A stretch of 64,000 nucleotides of DNA from Chryseobacterium oryctis (GTDB lineage Bacteria; Bacteroidota; Bacteroidia; Flavobacteriales; Weeksellaceae): assembly GCF_025971925.1 (NCBI RefSeq), contig NZ_JAPDHV010000001.1, forward strand, positions 62,001 through 126,000. The letters run 5' to 3'. Under the pieces are notes generated by a model. The model saw only the letters and a list, made by a program, of their open reading frames with translations, made no database searches and was not told where the DNA came from. Made by a program: the position numbers and the translations under genes. Shown here piece after piece: positions 1 through 7,286 of the stretch (position 1 is the first letter of the stretch; every line of letters begins with the position of its first letter).

Positions 1-1
1 C

Positions 2-400
2 AATGGAATACATTTGCTTATTTTTAAAAACAACGCATACTACTCTTTTAATATAAATTCAAATACAGAAACAATACTTGGAGGTTATATTCTTCCTGTA
101 ATAAGTGGAAAATTGATAAGTGATAAATTAACTAATGATCTATATATGATATATAACGATGGTGGAGAATATTATAAAAATACAACATTAGTCACTCCAA
201 ACTCTTATCAATTGCCTTATATTAAGGACTTGTTTGTCTTAGGTAATAATATTTACATGATAAAATACAAATTTGAGTTAGGATATAATGCAAAAGTACT
301 TATCAATGGTGTAGCCTCTCAAGACATAAGTGGTACATTTCAGAATGGAAACCCATATTATACTGGAACATTCAATTCAATTTATGTAGTAGAAAACTAA
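2..400 (+). CDS. C-terminal part of a propeller-repeat lipoprotein (partial)
   Basis: The reading frame is open from base 2, before the first possible start at 14, so the gene is cut by the window edge and only its C-terminal part (about 132 residues) is visible. It holds three copies of the repeat seen in the next two proteins: an (N/D)-(I/L)-Y strand, a short linker, then an aromatic-K-N turn (for example FKNNAYYSF, DLYMIYNDGGEYYKN, NIYMIKYKF). The end resembles both downstream paralogues (KVLINGVASQDI against KVYINNTEVL). It is therefore the first of three tandem paralogues. By analogy the missing part carries a lipoprotein signal and about four more repeats. Function is unknown; a surface or periplasmic beta-propeller is inferred. 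Confidence 0.75.
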   Translation, partial: NGIHLLIFKNNAYYSFNINSNTETILGGYILPVISGKLISDKLTNDLYMIYNDGGEYYKNTTLVTPNSYQLPYIKDLFVLGNNIYMIKYKFELGYNAKVLINGVASQDISGTFQNGNPYYTGTFNSIYVVEN

Positions 401-406
401 AAAACA

Positions 407-443
407 TCAAAAATCTGCAACCTTTTTATTTACTTGCATCTTA
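407..443 (+). promoter_or_regulatory. ECF-type promoter copy 1, before the second propeller lipoprotein
   Basis: The 37 bases match positions 1501-1537 at 35 of 37 sites although both lie between genes. The element has a TGCAACCTTTT block (416-426) and, 15 nt after AAC, CATCTTA (437-443), 19 nt before the ATG at 463. An AAC-containing -35 with a CGTC/CATC-like -10 is the usual shape of ECF sigma promoters; the Bacteroidota housekeeping element TAnnTTTG is absent. Control by the ECF factor encoded at 2629-3723 is inferred. Confidence 0.55.
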
Positions 444-462
444 CTATTATAATTAATCTTCT

Positions 463-1497
463 ATGAAAAAAAAATTACCTTTTTTATTTATATTTATAAT
501 CTTAATTTCCTGTAGACAAAACAATGAAGAAAATTTAGAAAAAAACACCAATGCAATAGATTTATATGTTGCAGGAGCTGAGAATAATAAAGCATGCTAC
601 TGGAAAAACAATCAACAAAACTATCTTTCAGGAGGTGATGATATAATTTCGGCAAATATCACTTTTGAAAACAATAATATTTATCTTACAGGATATAATC
701 AGTTTACAGATGATTTAAAGTTTTTTTGGAAAAACAATGTAAAATATGATATAAGACAATATTTAAATATTTCTTCTAATTTATATTTAAAAATCAGCAA
801 TTTTACTGTAAAAAACAATGATATCTACTTTACTGGTGTTGTGGAAAATCCATCTCCAGCAACATCAAATGATAAATACGAGCATTCTTATTGGAAAAAT
901 GGGGTAAAAACAGTTTTAAACAAATCAGCGAACAAAAATGACGAAGATTTCAGAGTAGGTTCTATTTGCATATACAATTCTAAAGTATATACAATTGGAA
1001 GAAAAACAATAAACAATGTTTTGTATGACGGATATTATGAAGGAATTATTTTCCACGAAATTATACCTGTCTTAAACTCTTCACTGGATAGAATTTGTAA
1101 TTTAGCAACAAACGATAACAATCTTTATGTTTCAGGTCAAAAAAATGGGTTAGCTTTTTATAAAAATCTCTTAACTGGTATTGAAACTCAGCCTAGTCAA
1201 ACTTCACAATTATTTTCTTTTCCTACTATAATTCTTAACGGGAATGATGTTTACACAGTACAATACCAGGGATATTATAAAAACAATGGCACTTATACTC
1301 CCATCACCATCGATCCTGATTACCAATTATGTTCAAAGATGATTATTCTCAATCAAAACTTCTATACAATCAGAATATTTGATTCTAATTACACAGGTGG
1401 AAAAGTTTATATAAACAACGTTCAAGTCATGCATCTTCCTGCTGCACAATTAGGAGTCAAACAAGTATTAACAGATCTTTTTGTAAAAAATAATTAA
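463..1497 (+). CDS. Seven-repeat beta-propeller-like lipoprotein
   Basis: The 344-residue protein starts with a lipoprotein signal: a lysine-rich start, a hydrophobic run and the lipobox LISC near residue 17, so it should be lipid-anchored in the envelope. The mature part contains seven spaced copies of an (D/N)-(L/I/V)-Y-x-x-G strand followed by an aromatic-W/Y-K-N turn (DLYVAGAENNKACYWKNN, NIYLTGYNQ, DIYFTGVVE, KVYTIGRKT, NLYVSGQKNG, DVYTVQYQG, NFYTIRIFD). Seven such four-strand units suggest a seven-bladed beta-propeller (inference). The downstream neighbour is a paralogue with the same repeat plan, and the upstream promoter is a near copy of that gene's promoter. I recognise no characterised family; ligand and role are unknown. 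Confidence 0.8.
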   Translation: MKKKLPFLFIFIILISCRQNNEENLEKNTNAIDLYVAGAENNKACYWKNNQQNYLSGGDDIISANITFENNNIYLTGYNQFTDDLKFFWKNNVKYDIRQYLNISSNLYLKISNFTVKNNDIYFTGVVENPSPATSNDKYEHSYWKNGVKTVLNKSANKNDEDFRVGSICIYNSKVYTIGRKTINNVLYDGYYEGIIFHEIIPVLNSSLDRICNLATNDNNLYVSGQKNGLAFYKNLLTGIETQPSQTSQLFSFPTIILNGNDVYTVQYQGYYKNNGTYTPITIDPDYQLCSKMIILNQNFYTIRIFDSNYTGGKVYINNVQVMHLPAAQLGVKQVLTDLFVKNN

Positions 1498-1500
1498 ACC

Positions 1501-1537
1501 TCAAAAATCTGCAACCTTTTTATTTATTTGAATCTTA
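1501..1537 (+). promoter_or_regulatory. ECF-type promoter copy 2, before the third propeller lipoprotein
   Basis: This is the second copy of the element at 407-443, differing at two positions. It holds TGCAACCTTTT (1510-1520) and AATCTTA (1531-1537), 16 nt before the ATG at 1554. It begins only 3 nt after the previous stop codon, so gene plus promoter seem to have been duplicated as one unit. No copy precedes the sigma gene at 2629, which is probably read through from here. Confidence 0.55.
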
Positions 1538-1553
1538 TAAGAAAATAATAATT

Positions 1554-2624
1554 ATGAAAAATCTTATTTTACCATTTATCTTATTACTCACATTTATGTT
1601 TTCTTGCAGGGAAAATAATATTGATGAAATACTTGAACAAAAATTGAATTCAGTAGATGTATATATTGCAGGAAAAGAAAATAATACTGCTTGCTATTGG
1701 AAAAATAATATTAAAACAAACTTAACTAATGGAACAGGAATAACCGCAAGAAAAATTATTGTTGAGAATAATGATGTTTACGTTTTTGGTACAAGTGATG
1801 TAACTCCATCTAATTTTTATCTTTGGAAAAATAATGTAAAAATAAACATTAACCAGTATATAGGAACGAATTTAAATACAACAAATCCAGCAGATGATTT
1901 TCACAACATTGATGATTTTCTAATAAATCAAGGGAATATTTATCTTTTGGGATATGTACGAAGTCCTATTATCTCAGTACCACCAAGCGGAACTCAATCG
2001 TATACGCGTGAGCTTTGTTATTGGAAAAACGGAATAAAAACAGTATTATTCACTGAAGATCCTTCTTTTTCTTCACCTTTTATTACTACAAGAAATTTTA
2101 CAATTCATAATGGAGATGTATATATTCCCATCAATAAAGGACTTAATAAAATCGTAGATCCTCCATACGAGGTAGGTTATTTTGTAAACAGTACTTATCA
2201 TATGGTTTCGTCTTATTCTGACCAAAAAAGTTTTAGACACATTTCAAAAGGCTCAAACGGTGTATATTTATCAATGTATGATAACAATACAGGTAATACA
2301 TACTATAGAAATCTTATAACTAATACCAATAATTATTTTTCTCAAACGATAAAAGGGAAATTTAATCTTGACGGAAATGATATTTATGACTTCAGCAACG
2401 GGGAACATTTCTTTAAAAATGACATCAATACTCCCCTCATCTATGTCTCAGGATTTAATCATATTGAAGACTTAACAGCACTTAATCAAAATGTTTATCA
2501 AATTAGATCTAAATCTATTAATGATAAGAAAGATTCTTATAAAGTTTACATCAACAATACCGAGGTTCTGCATATTAGCTCCGTAAATGGATTATTTACT
2601 TCAGTCTTCGCCAAACAAAACTAA
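1554..2624 (+). CDS. Seven-repeat beta-propeller-like lipoprotein, paralogue
   Basis: The 356-residue lipoprotein has a signal ending in the lipobox MFSC (Cys near residue 18). It is paralogous to the preceding gene over its whole length: both begin the mature part with a (D)VY/LY-x-AG-x-ENN-ACYWKNN blade. The same seven repeat starts are visible (DVYIAGKEN, DVYVFGTSD, NIYLLGYVR, DVYIPINKG, GVYLSMYDN, DIYDFSNGE, NVYQIRSKS). The stop lies only 4 bases before the sigma factor start, so the two are almost certainly co-transcribed. That coupling, and the ECF-like promoter, suggest the lipoproteins are part of the sigma factor's own regulon. A sensor or ligand-binding role is inference. Confidence 0.8.
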   Translation: MKNLILPFILLLTFMFSCRENNIDEILEQKLNSVDVYIAGKENNTACYWKNNIKTNLTNGTGITARKIIVENNDVYVFGTSDVTPSNFYLWKNNVKININQYIGTNLNTTNPADDFHNIDDFLINQGNIYLLGYVRSPIISVPPSGTQSYTRELCYWKNGIKTVLFTEDPSFSSPFITTRNFTIHNGDVYIPINKGLNKIVDPPYEVGYFVNSTYHMVSSYSDQKSFRHISKGSNGVYLSMYDNNTGNTYYRNLITNTNNYFSQTIKGKFNLDGNDIYDFSNGEHFFKNDINTPLIYVSGFNHIEDLTALNQNVYQIRSKSINDKKDSYKVYINNTEVLHISSVNGLFTSVFAKQN

Positions 2625-2628
2625 TTAA

Positions 2629-3723
2629 ATGTCAAAACTCAACTGGCAAAAGATATACAGTGATTACTCCCCAAAACTTTTGGGGATTTGTCGCAGATAC
2701 ATACAGGATATTTACACCGCTGAAGATATTATACAAGAAAGTTTTATCACTGCAATCCAAAAAAGCAATCAACTTGAAGATGAAAAAGCACTCTTTAGTT
2801 GGCTAAAAAAAATTGTAGTGAATAATGCTTTACAGTATTTACGTAAAAATAATAAAGATATTTTCATAACAACAGAACCTTCAGAACTTCCAGATACATT
2901 TTCAGAGATGGAACCAACTTCTTTAGACAGCAAAAAACACATTCTCATATATGATTTTACGAGGGAAGAACTTCTCTTATCTATCGATAACCTTCCTACT
3001 CATCATAAATCTGTTTTCAATCTATATTTCATTGAAAATTATTCTCACGCGGAAATTTCAACGGCATTAGGAATATCTGTCAATACTTCAAAATCTCATT
3101 TAATGAGAGCCAAAAAATTTATTCAAAATTATTTACTAAAGAATGTAGTTAAGCCAAATACTCCCAAGAAAAAAACATCACAACTTCTTGTCTTTTTCGG
3201 ATTTGGCGGATTACTTTGGGCACAAACATTTCAAAGCAAATTTTCAAACTTTACAATTTCGCCTTCCAAAACCTTAGAAATCCCTTTGGATATTAAAACG
3301 AGTAATGTATCTTTTTCAAATCAAATATTGAAAAATAAAATTATTATCGGAGCTACTTTTTTAGCAATTATCATTATCTCCATCTTTTTATTAAGTCCAA
3401 AAAATTCTTTTTTCAAAAGAAATAATTCAACATTTTCACAGGACTCAGTAAAAGAAAATGCAAATAATAAAACCGAAAATAAGCTTGAGGAACAAGAAAA
3501 AAAATCTATTATAAATTCAAAAGACAGTTTTATTAATCCAAATCAAACAACTGATACTAATAAAAATTTTCCAGAAATAGAAACTTTACCAGAAAAGGAC
3601 GTTCTAAACACTAAGAAAAATTCAAAAAAAATAATTCTCAAGGACTCCATAAAAGAAGTTCCACAAAAAATAATTGTAGTTAAGAAGATCATTCAGAGAG
3701 ATACTATATTTATAGAACAATAA
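2629..3723 (+). CDS. ECF-type sigma-70 factor with C-terminal membrane segment and tail
   Basis: The first ~172 of 364 residues form an ECF sigma factor: region 2 at about 10-74 (YSPKLLGICRRYI, AEDIIQESFITA, FSWLKKIVVNNALQYLRK) and region 4 at about 115-170, with an HTH around HAEISTALGISVNTSKSHLM. ECF proteins usually end there. This one continues for about 190 residues: a short hydrophobic patch (186-199), a strong transmembrane helix at about 236-256 (IIIGATFLAIIIISIFLL), then a hydrophilic Lys/Asn/Glu-rich tail ending IIQRDTIFIEQ. With one helix the tail would be periplasmic and the sigma domain tethered to the inner membrane. It may be a fused anti-sigma or membrane-release device (inference). 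It follows the lipoprotein by 4 bases and precedes the barrel gene by 14. Confidence 0.9.
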   Translation: MSKLNWQKIYSDYSPKLLGICRRYIQDIYTAEDIIQESFITAIQKSNQLEDEKALFSWLKKIVVNNALQYLRKNNKDIFITTEPSELPDTFSEMEPTSLDSKKHILIYDFTREELLLSIDNLPTHHKSVFNLYFIENYSHAEISTALGISVNTSKSHLMRAKKFIQNYLLKNVVKPNTPKKKTSQLLVFFGFGGLLWAQTFQSKFSNFTISPSKTLEIPLDIKTSNVSFSNQILKNKIIIGATFLAIIIISIFLLSPKNSFFKRNNSTFSQDSVKENANNKTENKLEEQEKKSIINSKDSFINPNQTTDTNKNFPEIETLPEKDVLNTKKNSKKIILKDSIKEVPQKIIVVKKIIQRDTIFIEQ

Positions 3724-3737
3724 AACTAATCAGAACC

Positions 3738-4631
3738 ATGCTATTAAGAAGAATAATTTTCTTTTTCTCCGTTATCTTACTAAATTTCTCTTTTGCACAA
3801 AAAAGAAAAAAATTAGATACTGTTTATGTATATGAAAAAGTTACTATCTATGACACTATTTATTTAGAAAAACCTTTAAAATTAAAATCAAATAATTATA
3901 TTTTTTCTCCATCAAAAATAATTGCGAAGGAAATCAAAGACATCTATAAGGAAAATATTGAAAAAAAAGAAATTGAAGAATTAGTCCGAAAAAAAATAAA
4001 TAATAGATTTCAATATGGCATTGAAGCCGGATTTGGCTTCAAAAATACCAATTGGGGAGGAGAACTATTTCGAAAGAAACAACAATTTGGCGAACACATT
4101 GGTGCTTGGATTTCTAAAAGTCTTTCCTTTACACCCAATCTATCTTTACAATTTTCTGCAGATGTTTATCGCTGGAGCTCAACTTTCGACCTTGACGGAA
4201 CAAAAGAAGATACTTTCTTAAACGGATTTTACTTTACAGAAGATAATCAGCCTTTATTATTTCAAAGGTTTAATAATAAACATTTCGAATATGCTCTACA
4301 ATTAAAATTATTATACGAATGGAAAAACATACGACCATTTACAGGGGTTTTAGCAAATCATAGTGCATACAAAATGCAGTTTTTAGTTCCCGAAGATAAC
4401 GTTTTGGATAAACTTGATGATTTTAAAAACAAAGAGATTAATATAGGATTCTCACTAGGAGTTCAATACATTTTTTTAAAACGCTTTATTGTTTCTATTG
4501 AATATCAACAGTATAAAATGAAGAATATTTCGTTAAAAAACAGCAATTTTGATTTTGACATTTTTAAGACTAATAATAACTTTGCGGAACGAAAAATCAA
4601 TTTTGGAATATCTTATATTATATCCAAATAG
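3738..4631 (+). CDS. Secreted, probably outer-membrane beta-barrel protein
   Basis: The 297-residue protein has a Sec signal (hydrophobic core, then FSFAQ around residue 21). A periplasmic linker follows with a VTIYDTIYLEK motif, a coiled-coil-like charged stretch (about 65-90), and from about residue 93 a region of alternating beta strands with aromatic ends (FQYGIEAGFGF, IGAWISKSLSF, LSLQFSADVYRW, FEYALQLKLLYEW, IGFSLGVQYIFL, KINFGISYII). This fits an outer-membrane beta-barrel of PorT-like type. Its DTIYL motif echoes the DTIFIEQ end of the sigma factor 14 bases upstream. In many Bacteroidota an ECF gene is followed by a protein combining anti-sigma, membrane helix and barrel; here the membrane helix sits on the sigma factor instead. 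Function is inferred. Confidence 0.7.
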   Translation: MLLRRIIFFFSVILLNFSFAQKRKKLDTVYVYEKVTIYDTIYLEKPLKLKSNNYIFSPSKIIAKEIKDIYKENIEKKEIEELVRKKINNRFQYGIEAGFGFKNTNWGGELFRKKQQFGEHIGAWISKSLSFTPNLSLQFSADVYRWSSTFDLDGTKEDTFLNGFYFTEDNQPLLFQRFNNKHFEYALQLKLLYEWKNIRPFTGVLANHSAYKMQFLVPEDNVLDKLDDFKNKEINIGFSLGVQYIFLKRFIVSIEYQQYKMKNISLKNSNFDFDIFKTNNNFAERKINFGISYIISK

Positions 4632-4656
4632 AGGTTTTCTAAAACAACTATAAGTA

Positions 4657-5622
4657 ATGATTTATTTCAAATTTCCATTCGACGAAAAGCTATATTCTGT
4701 AGACAAAAAAAACAATCAAAAAGCAATTAACTTTTATTCTTTTGACGGTATAAAACAAGTTAGTTTTGATGGAAATATTGTTGAAATAAATTCCGAAGAT
4801 TTTCAAAAAACTGATTTCAACTCTTTACCTGAAGATAAAAATGGATTTATCCCTGAAACAAAAGAAGAATACCTGAATAAGATTGAAAAAGTAATTGAGA
4901 TTATTAAACAAAATAATCTCCCAAAAATGGTATATTCCAGAAGAAAAATTTTCTCAGATTTTAATGAAATTGATTTAAAAGAAAGCTTTTCTAATTTATG
5001 TAAATCGTATCCAAATGCTTTCAGATATATCTTTATTGACGGTGAAAATTCCTGGATGGGAGCTTTTTCTGAAGTTTTAGGAAAATTCAATAAAATAACT
5101 CATGAGTTTGAAACAATGAGCCTCGCAGGAACACTTCCTGTTTCAGAAAATTGGTCTGAAAAAGAAATTGAAGAACAAAAACCAGTCTCCTCTTATATTC
5201 GAAATATTTTAAATAATTATTCAGAAAACATTTATGAATCTGAAACTCGCGACCATATTTCGGGAAATATTAAACACTTAAGAACAGATTTTAAAACAAA
5301 GATAAATGTAAAAGATGTGGATAAAATAATTCTCGATTTGCATCCTACACCCGCTGTTTGCGGAATTCCGAAAGAGTTCTGCAAAGAAAATATTGAAAAG
5401 CTGGAGAAATTCTCACGAGAATTATATGCCGGATATATTAAAATTGAAACAGAAGAAAGCATCCAATATTTCGTAAATCTACGTTGTGCCAAGTTATATA
5501 AAAAATCCGTTCATTTGTTTGTAGGAGGAGGAATTACAGCTCAAAGCAATCCTGAGAAAGAATGGACTGAAACTGAATTGAAATCTGAGGCTGTTTTAAA
5601 GAACCTCAAAATTATCAAATAA
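4657..5622 (+). CDS. menF: Isochorismate synthase (chorismate-binding family)
   Basis: The protein converts chorismate to isochorismate, the first committed step to menaquinone, in the cytoplasm. The 321-residue product has the chorismate-binding domain in its C-terminal two thirds: MVYSRRKI, SLAGTLPV, the signature PTPAVCGIPKE (a Cys where Gly is usual), ELYAGYIKIE, VNLRCAKLY, and the terminal GGGITAQSNPEKEW with following acidic and Lys residues. It is shorter than E. coli MenF, having a reduced N-terminal part, which I believe is common in flavobacteria. The other menaquinone gene here, menC, lies 23 kb away. A siderophore-type EntC role cannot be excluded, but no siderophore genes are nearby. 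Confidence 0.85.
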   Translation: MIYFKFPFDEKLYSVDKKNNQKAINFYSFDGIKQVSFDGNIVEINSEDFQKTDFNSLPEDKNGFIPETKEEYLNKIEKVIEIIKQNNLPKMVYSRRKIFSDFNEIDLKESFSNLCKSYPNAFRYIFIDGENSWMGAFSEVLGKFNKITHEFETMSLAGTLPVSENWSEKEIEEQKPVSSYIRNILNNYSENIYESETRDHISGNIKHLRTDFKTKINVKDVDKIILDLHPTPAVCGIPKEFCKENIEKLEKFSRELYAGYIKIETEESIQYFVNLRCAKLYKKSVHLFVGGGITAQSNPEKEWTETELKSEAVLKNLKIIK

Positions 5623-5793
5623 TCATTTTCTAATTCTTTCTATTTTCTATTTTAAGTTAAATTAGCATTTTAGATTTAAAGAAAACATTATTTCACAAAT
5701 AAAAACACAACATAAACAACAAAATATTAGTAGACTTGTATTTTTTAGCACAGTATTTGATATTTCAGTATCTATCAAGAAAAAATTTCAATC

Positions 5794-6363
5794 ATGTATA
5801 CTGTTCTATTATTAATACTTTTACTGTTACTGCTCATCTACATATTATATATTAATTTTGAAAAACAGTATGCGGGAAATTTCCCAAAACTTTTTCAGTC
5901 CCCTTACAAAAACACTAACAATATAGCACACCAGAGAATTTATATTAATAGTTTCATTTTACAAAAAGGTCAACAGACTAAAATAACACAAGAAAAAACT
6001 GTCAGTACTATTTCTAAAGAAGTTGTGGAAAAAATACTTAATGAACTTGATATTTTTGAAAACAACGGTGAATATCTTACAAAAGGTATTACACTTGGAA
6101 ATCTTGCAAGAAAAATCAATACAAACACGGCTTACTTATCAGAGGTTATTAATATTTATAAAGGGAAAAATTTCACTTCCTATCTAAATGATTTGCGTGT
6201 AGATTATGCTATTCATAGATTTTCTGAAGATAAAAAATTTCGTTCATACAAGCTGACTGTTATCGCAGAAGAGCTTGGATACAACAACGAACAAGCTTTT
6301 TCGACAGCATTCAAGAAGAGAACAGGAAATAGCCTTTCAATTTATTTAAAGGAAATAAACTAA
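5794..6363 (+). CDS. Membrane-anchored AraC-type HTH protein
   Basis: The 189-residue protein opens with a leucine/isoleucine-rich transmembrane helix (about 3-21). A linker of about 55 residues follows, then an AraC-family DNA-binding domain (about 85-187) with two HTH units: LGNLARKINTNTAYLSEVIN with FTSYLNDLRVDYAI, then LTVIAEELGYNNEQAFSTAF with RTGNSLSIYLKEI. Similar flavobacterial regulators usually have a long periplasmic or TPR sensor before the helix. Here it is absent and there is no upstream in-frame sensor sequence, so this is a short form or remnant. It stands alone on its strand, with a terminator after the stop. The target is unknown. Confidence 0.8.
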   Translation: MYTVLLLILLLLLLIYILYINFEKQYAGNFPKLFQSPYKNTNNIAHQRIYINSFILQKGQQTKITQEKTVSTISKEVVEKILNELDIFENNGEYLTKGITLGNLARKINTNTAYLSEVINIYKGKNFTSYLNDLRVDYAIHRFSEDKKFRSYKLTVIAEELGYNNEQAFSTAFKKRTGNSLSIYLKEIN

Positions 6364-6383
6364 AAAACTTACTTATAAAACAA

Positions 6384-6411
6384 AAAGACCTCTTTCAAAT
6401 GAAAGAGGTTT
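6384..6411. terminator. Bidirectional hairpin between convergent genes
   Basis: AAGACCTCTTTC and GAAAGAGGTTTT form a stem with a short AAAT loop followed by T-rich sequence. It sits about 20 bases after the HTH gene stop and 25 bases before the end of the minus-strand small membrane protein, so it can serve both. Confidence 0.7.
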
Positions 6412-6435
6412 TATATGTATTAAATCTAATTAATG

Positions 6436-6633
6436 TTATTTCTTTTTTACTCCAATTTTACTCCATGTATCCATAACAAAAAGTAAAATAAGACCAATAA
6501 CCGCAGAAGCGATCGAGAAAACGAATTTCAAGTTATCTTCTGAAAGAATATCAGATTGCCAATCTAAAGCATAAAGATTAATTGCTATAAAAACGATGAA
6601 CAGTACTAAAAATACTTTATAAAACTTCTGCAT
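6436..6633 (-). CDS. Small two-helix membrane protein
   Basis: The 65-residue protein has two predicted transmembrane helices: residues about 5-22 (YKVFLVLFIVFIAINLY) and about 38-56 (FVFSIASAVIGLILLFV), and a short basic tail. Its start lies 5 bases after the marC stop on the same strand, so the two are probably co-transcribed. I recognise no family. It could be a partner of the MarC protein, but only position supports that. Confidence 0.65.
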   Translation of the reverse strand: MQKFYKVFLVLFIVFIAINLYALDWQSDILSEDNLKFVFSIASAVIGLILLFVMDTWSKIGVKKK

Positions 6634-6638
6634 AACAC

Positions 6639-7241
6639 TTAAAAATTAATGTAATTCTGCACCAATTGAGCAAAATTAGCGGTAAATAATTTAATTGAAA
6701 TTGCTAAAAGAATAATCCCGAAAACTTTTTGCAAGATAGACAATGTTGCTTCTCCCATTTTCTTTTCCAACCATTTAGCAGATTTCAGCACCAAATATAC
6801 GAAAATTGTATTGAGAACGATTCCAAAAATGATATTAATATCATGAAATTCAGCTCTCAGAGACAACGTTGTAGTCAAAGTACCAGCACCTGCTACCAAT
6901 GGAAAAGCAATCGGAACAATAGAGGCAGACCTCGCCTCAGAAGTTTTATTGATTTCAATTCCCAAAATCATTTCGATAGCAATAATAAAAATAACGAATG
7001 CCCCCGCAATCGCAAAAGAATTTACATCAACTCCTATTAATTTAAGAATTTTATTTCCTACAAATAAGAAAACAATCATGATTGCTCCTGCGGTAATAGA
7101 AGCTCTTCCAGCTTCAATTTGCCCAAATTTTTGCTGTAAACTAACTACAATAGGAACAGACCCAATAATGTCAATTACCGCAAATAGAACCATAAAACAG
7201 GTAACAATTTCTTTTATTGAAAAATCGTTGAAAACTTCCAT
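6639..7241 (-). CDS. MarC family integral membrane protein
   Basis: The 200-residue protein has six hydrophobic segments and the length and pattern of the MarC/NAAT family: an N-terminal CFMVLFAVIDIIGSVPIV segment, a mid-protein IVPIAFPLVAGAGTLTT motif, and a C-terminal ILLAISIKLF helix. MarC was once linked to multiple antibiotic resistance, but that was withdrawn for E. coli; the real substrate is unsettled. It is transcribed with the small membrane protein downstream and has a good -7 promoter element 24 bases upstream. Identity is firm, substrate unknown. Confidence 0.88.
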   Translation of the reverse strand: MEVFNDFSIKEIVTCFMVLFAVIDIIGSVPIVVSLQQKFGQIEAGRASITAGAIMIVFLFVGNKILKLIGVDVNSFAIAGAFVIFIIAIEMILGIEINKTSEARSASIVPIAFPLVAGAGTLTTTLSLRAEFHDINIIFGIVLNTIFVYLVLKSAKWLEKKMGEATLSILQKVFGIILLAISIKLFTANFAQLVQNYINF

Positions 7242-7264
7242 ACCTCTATAAATTAAGAATTTCG

Positions 7265-7272
7265 CAAAAATA
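7265..7272 (-). promoter_or_regulatory. Bacteroidota -7 promoter element for marC
   Basis: Read on the minus strand this is TATTTTTG, an exact match to TAnnTTTG, placed 23 bases before the marC ATG. No clear TTG -33 box is seen at the usual distance. Confidence 0.45.
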
Positions 7273-7286
7273 TGAAAATAAAATAA

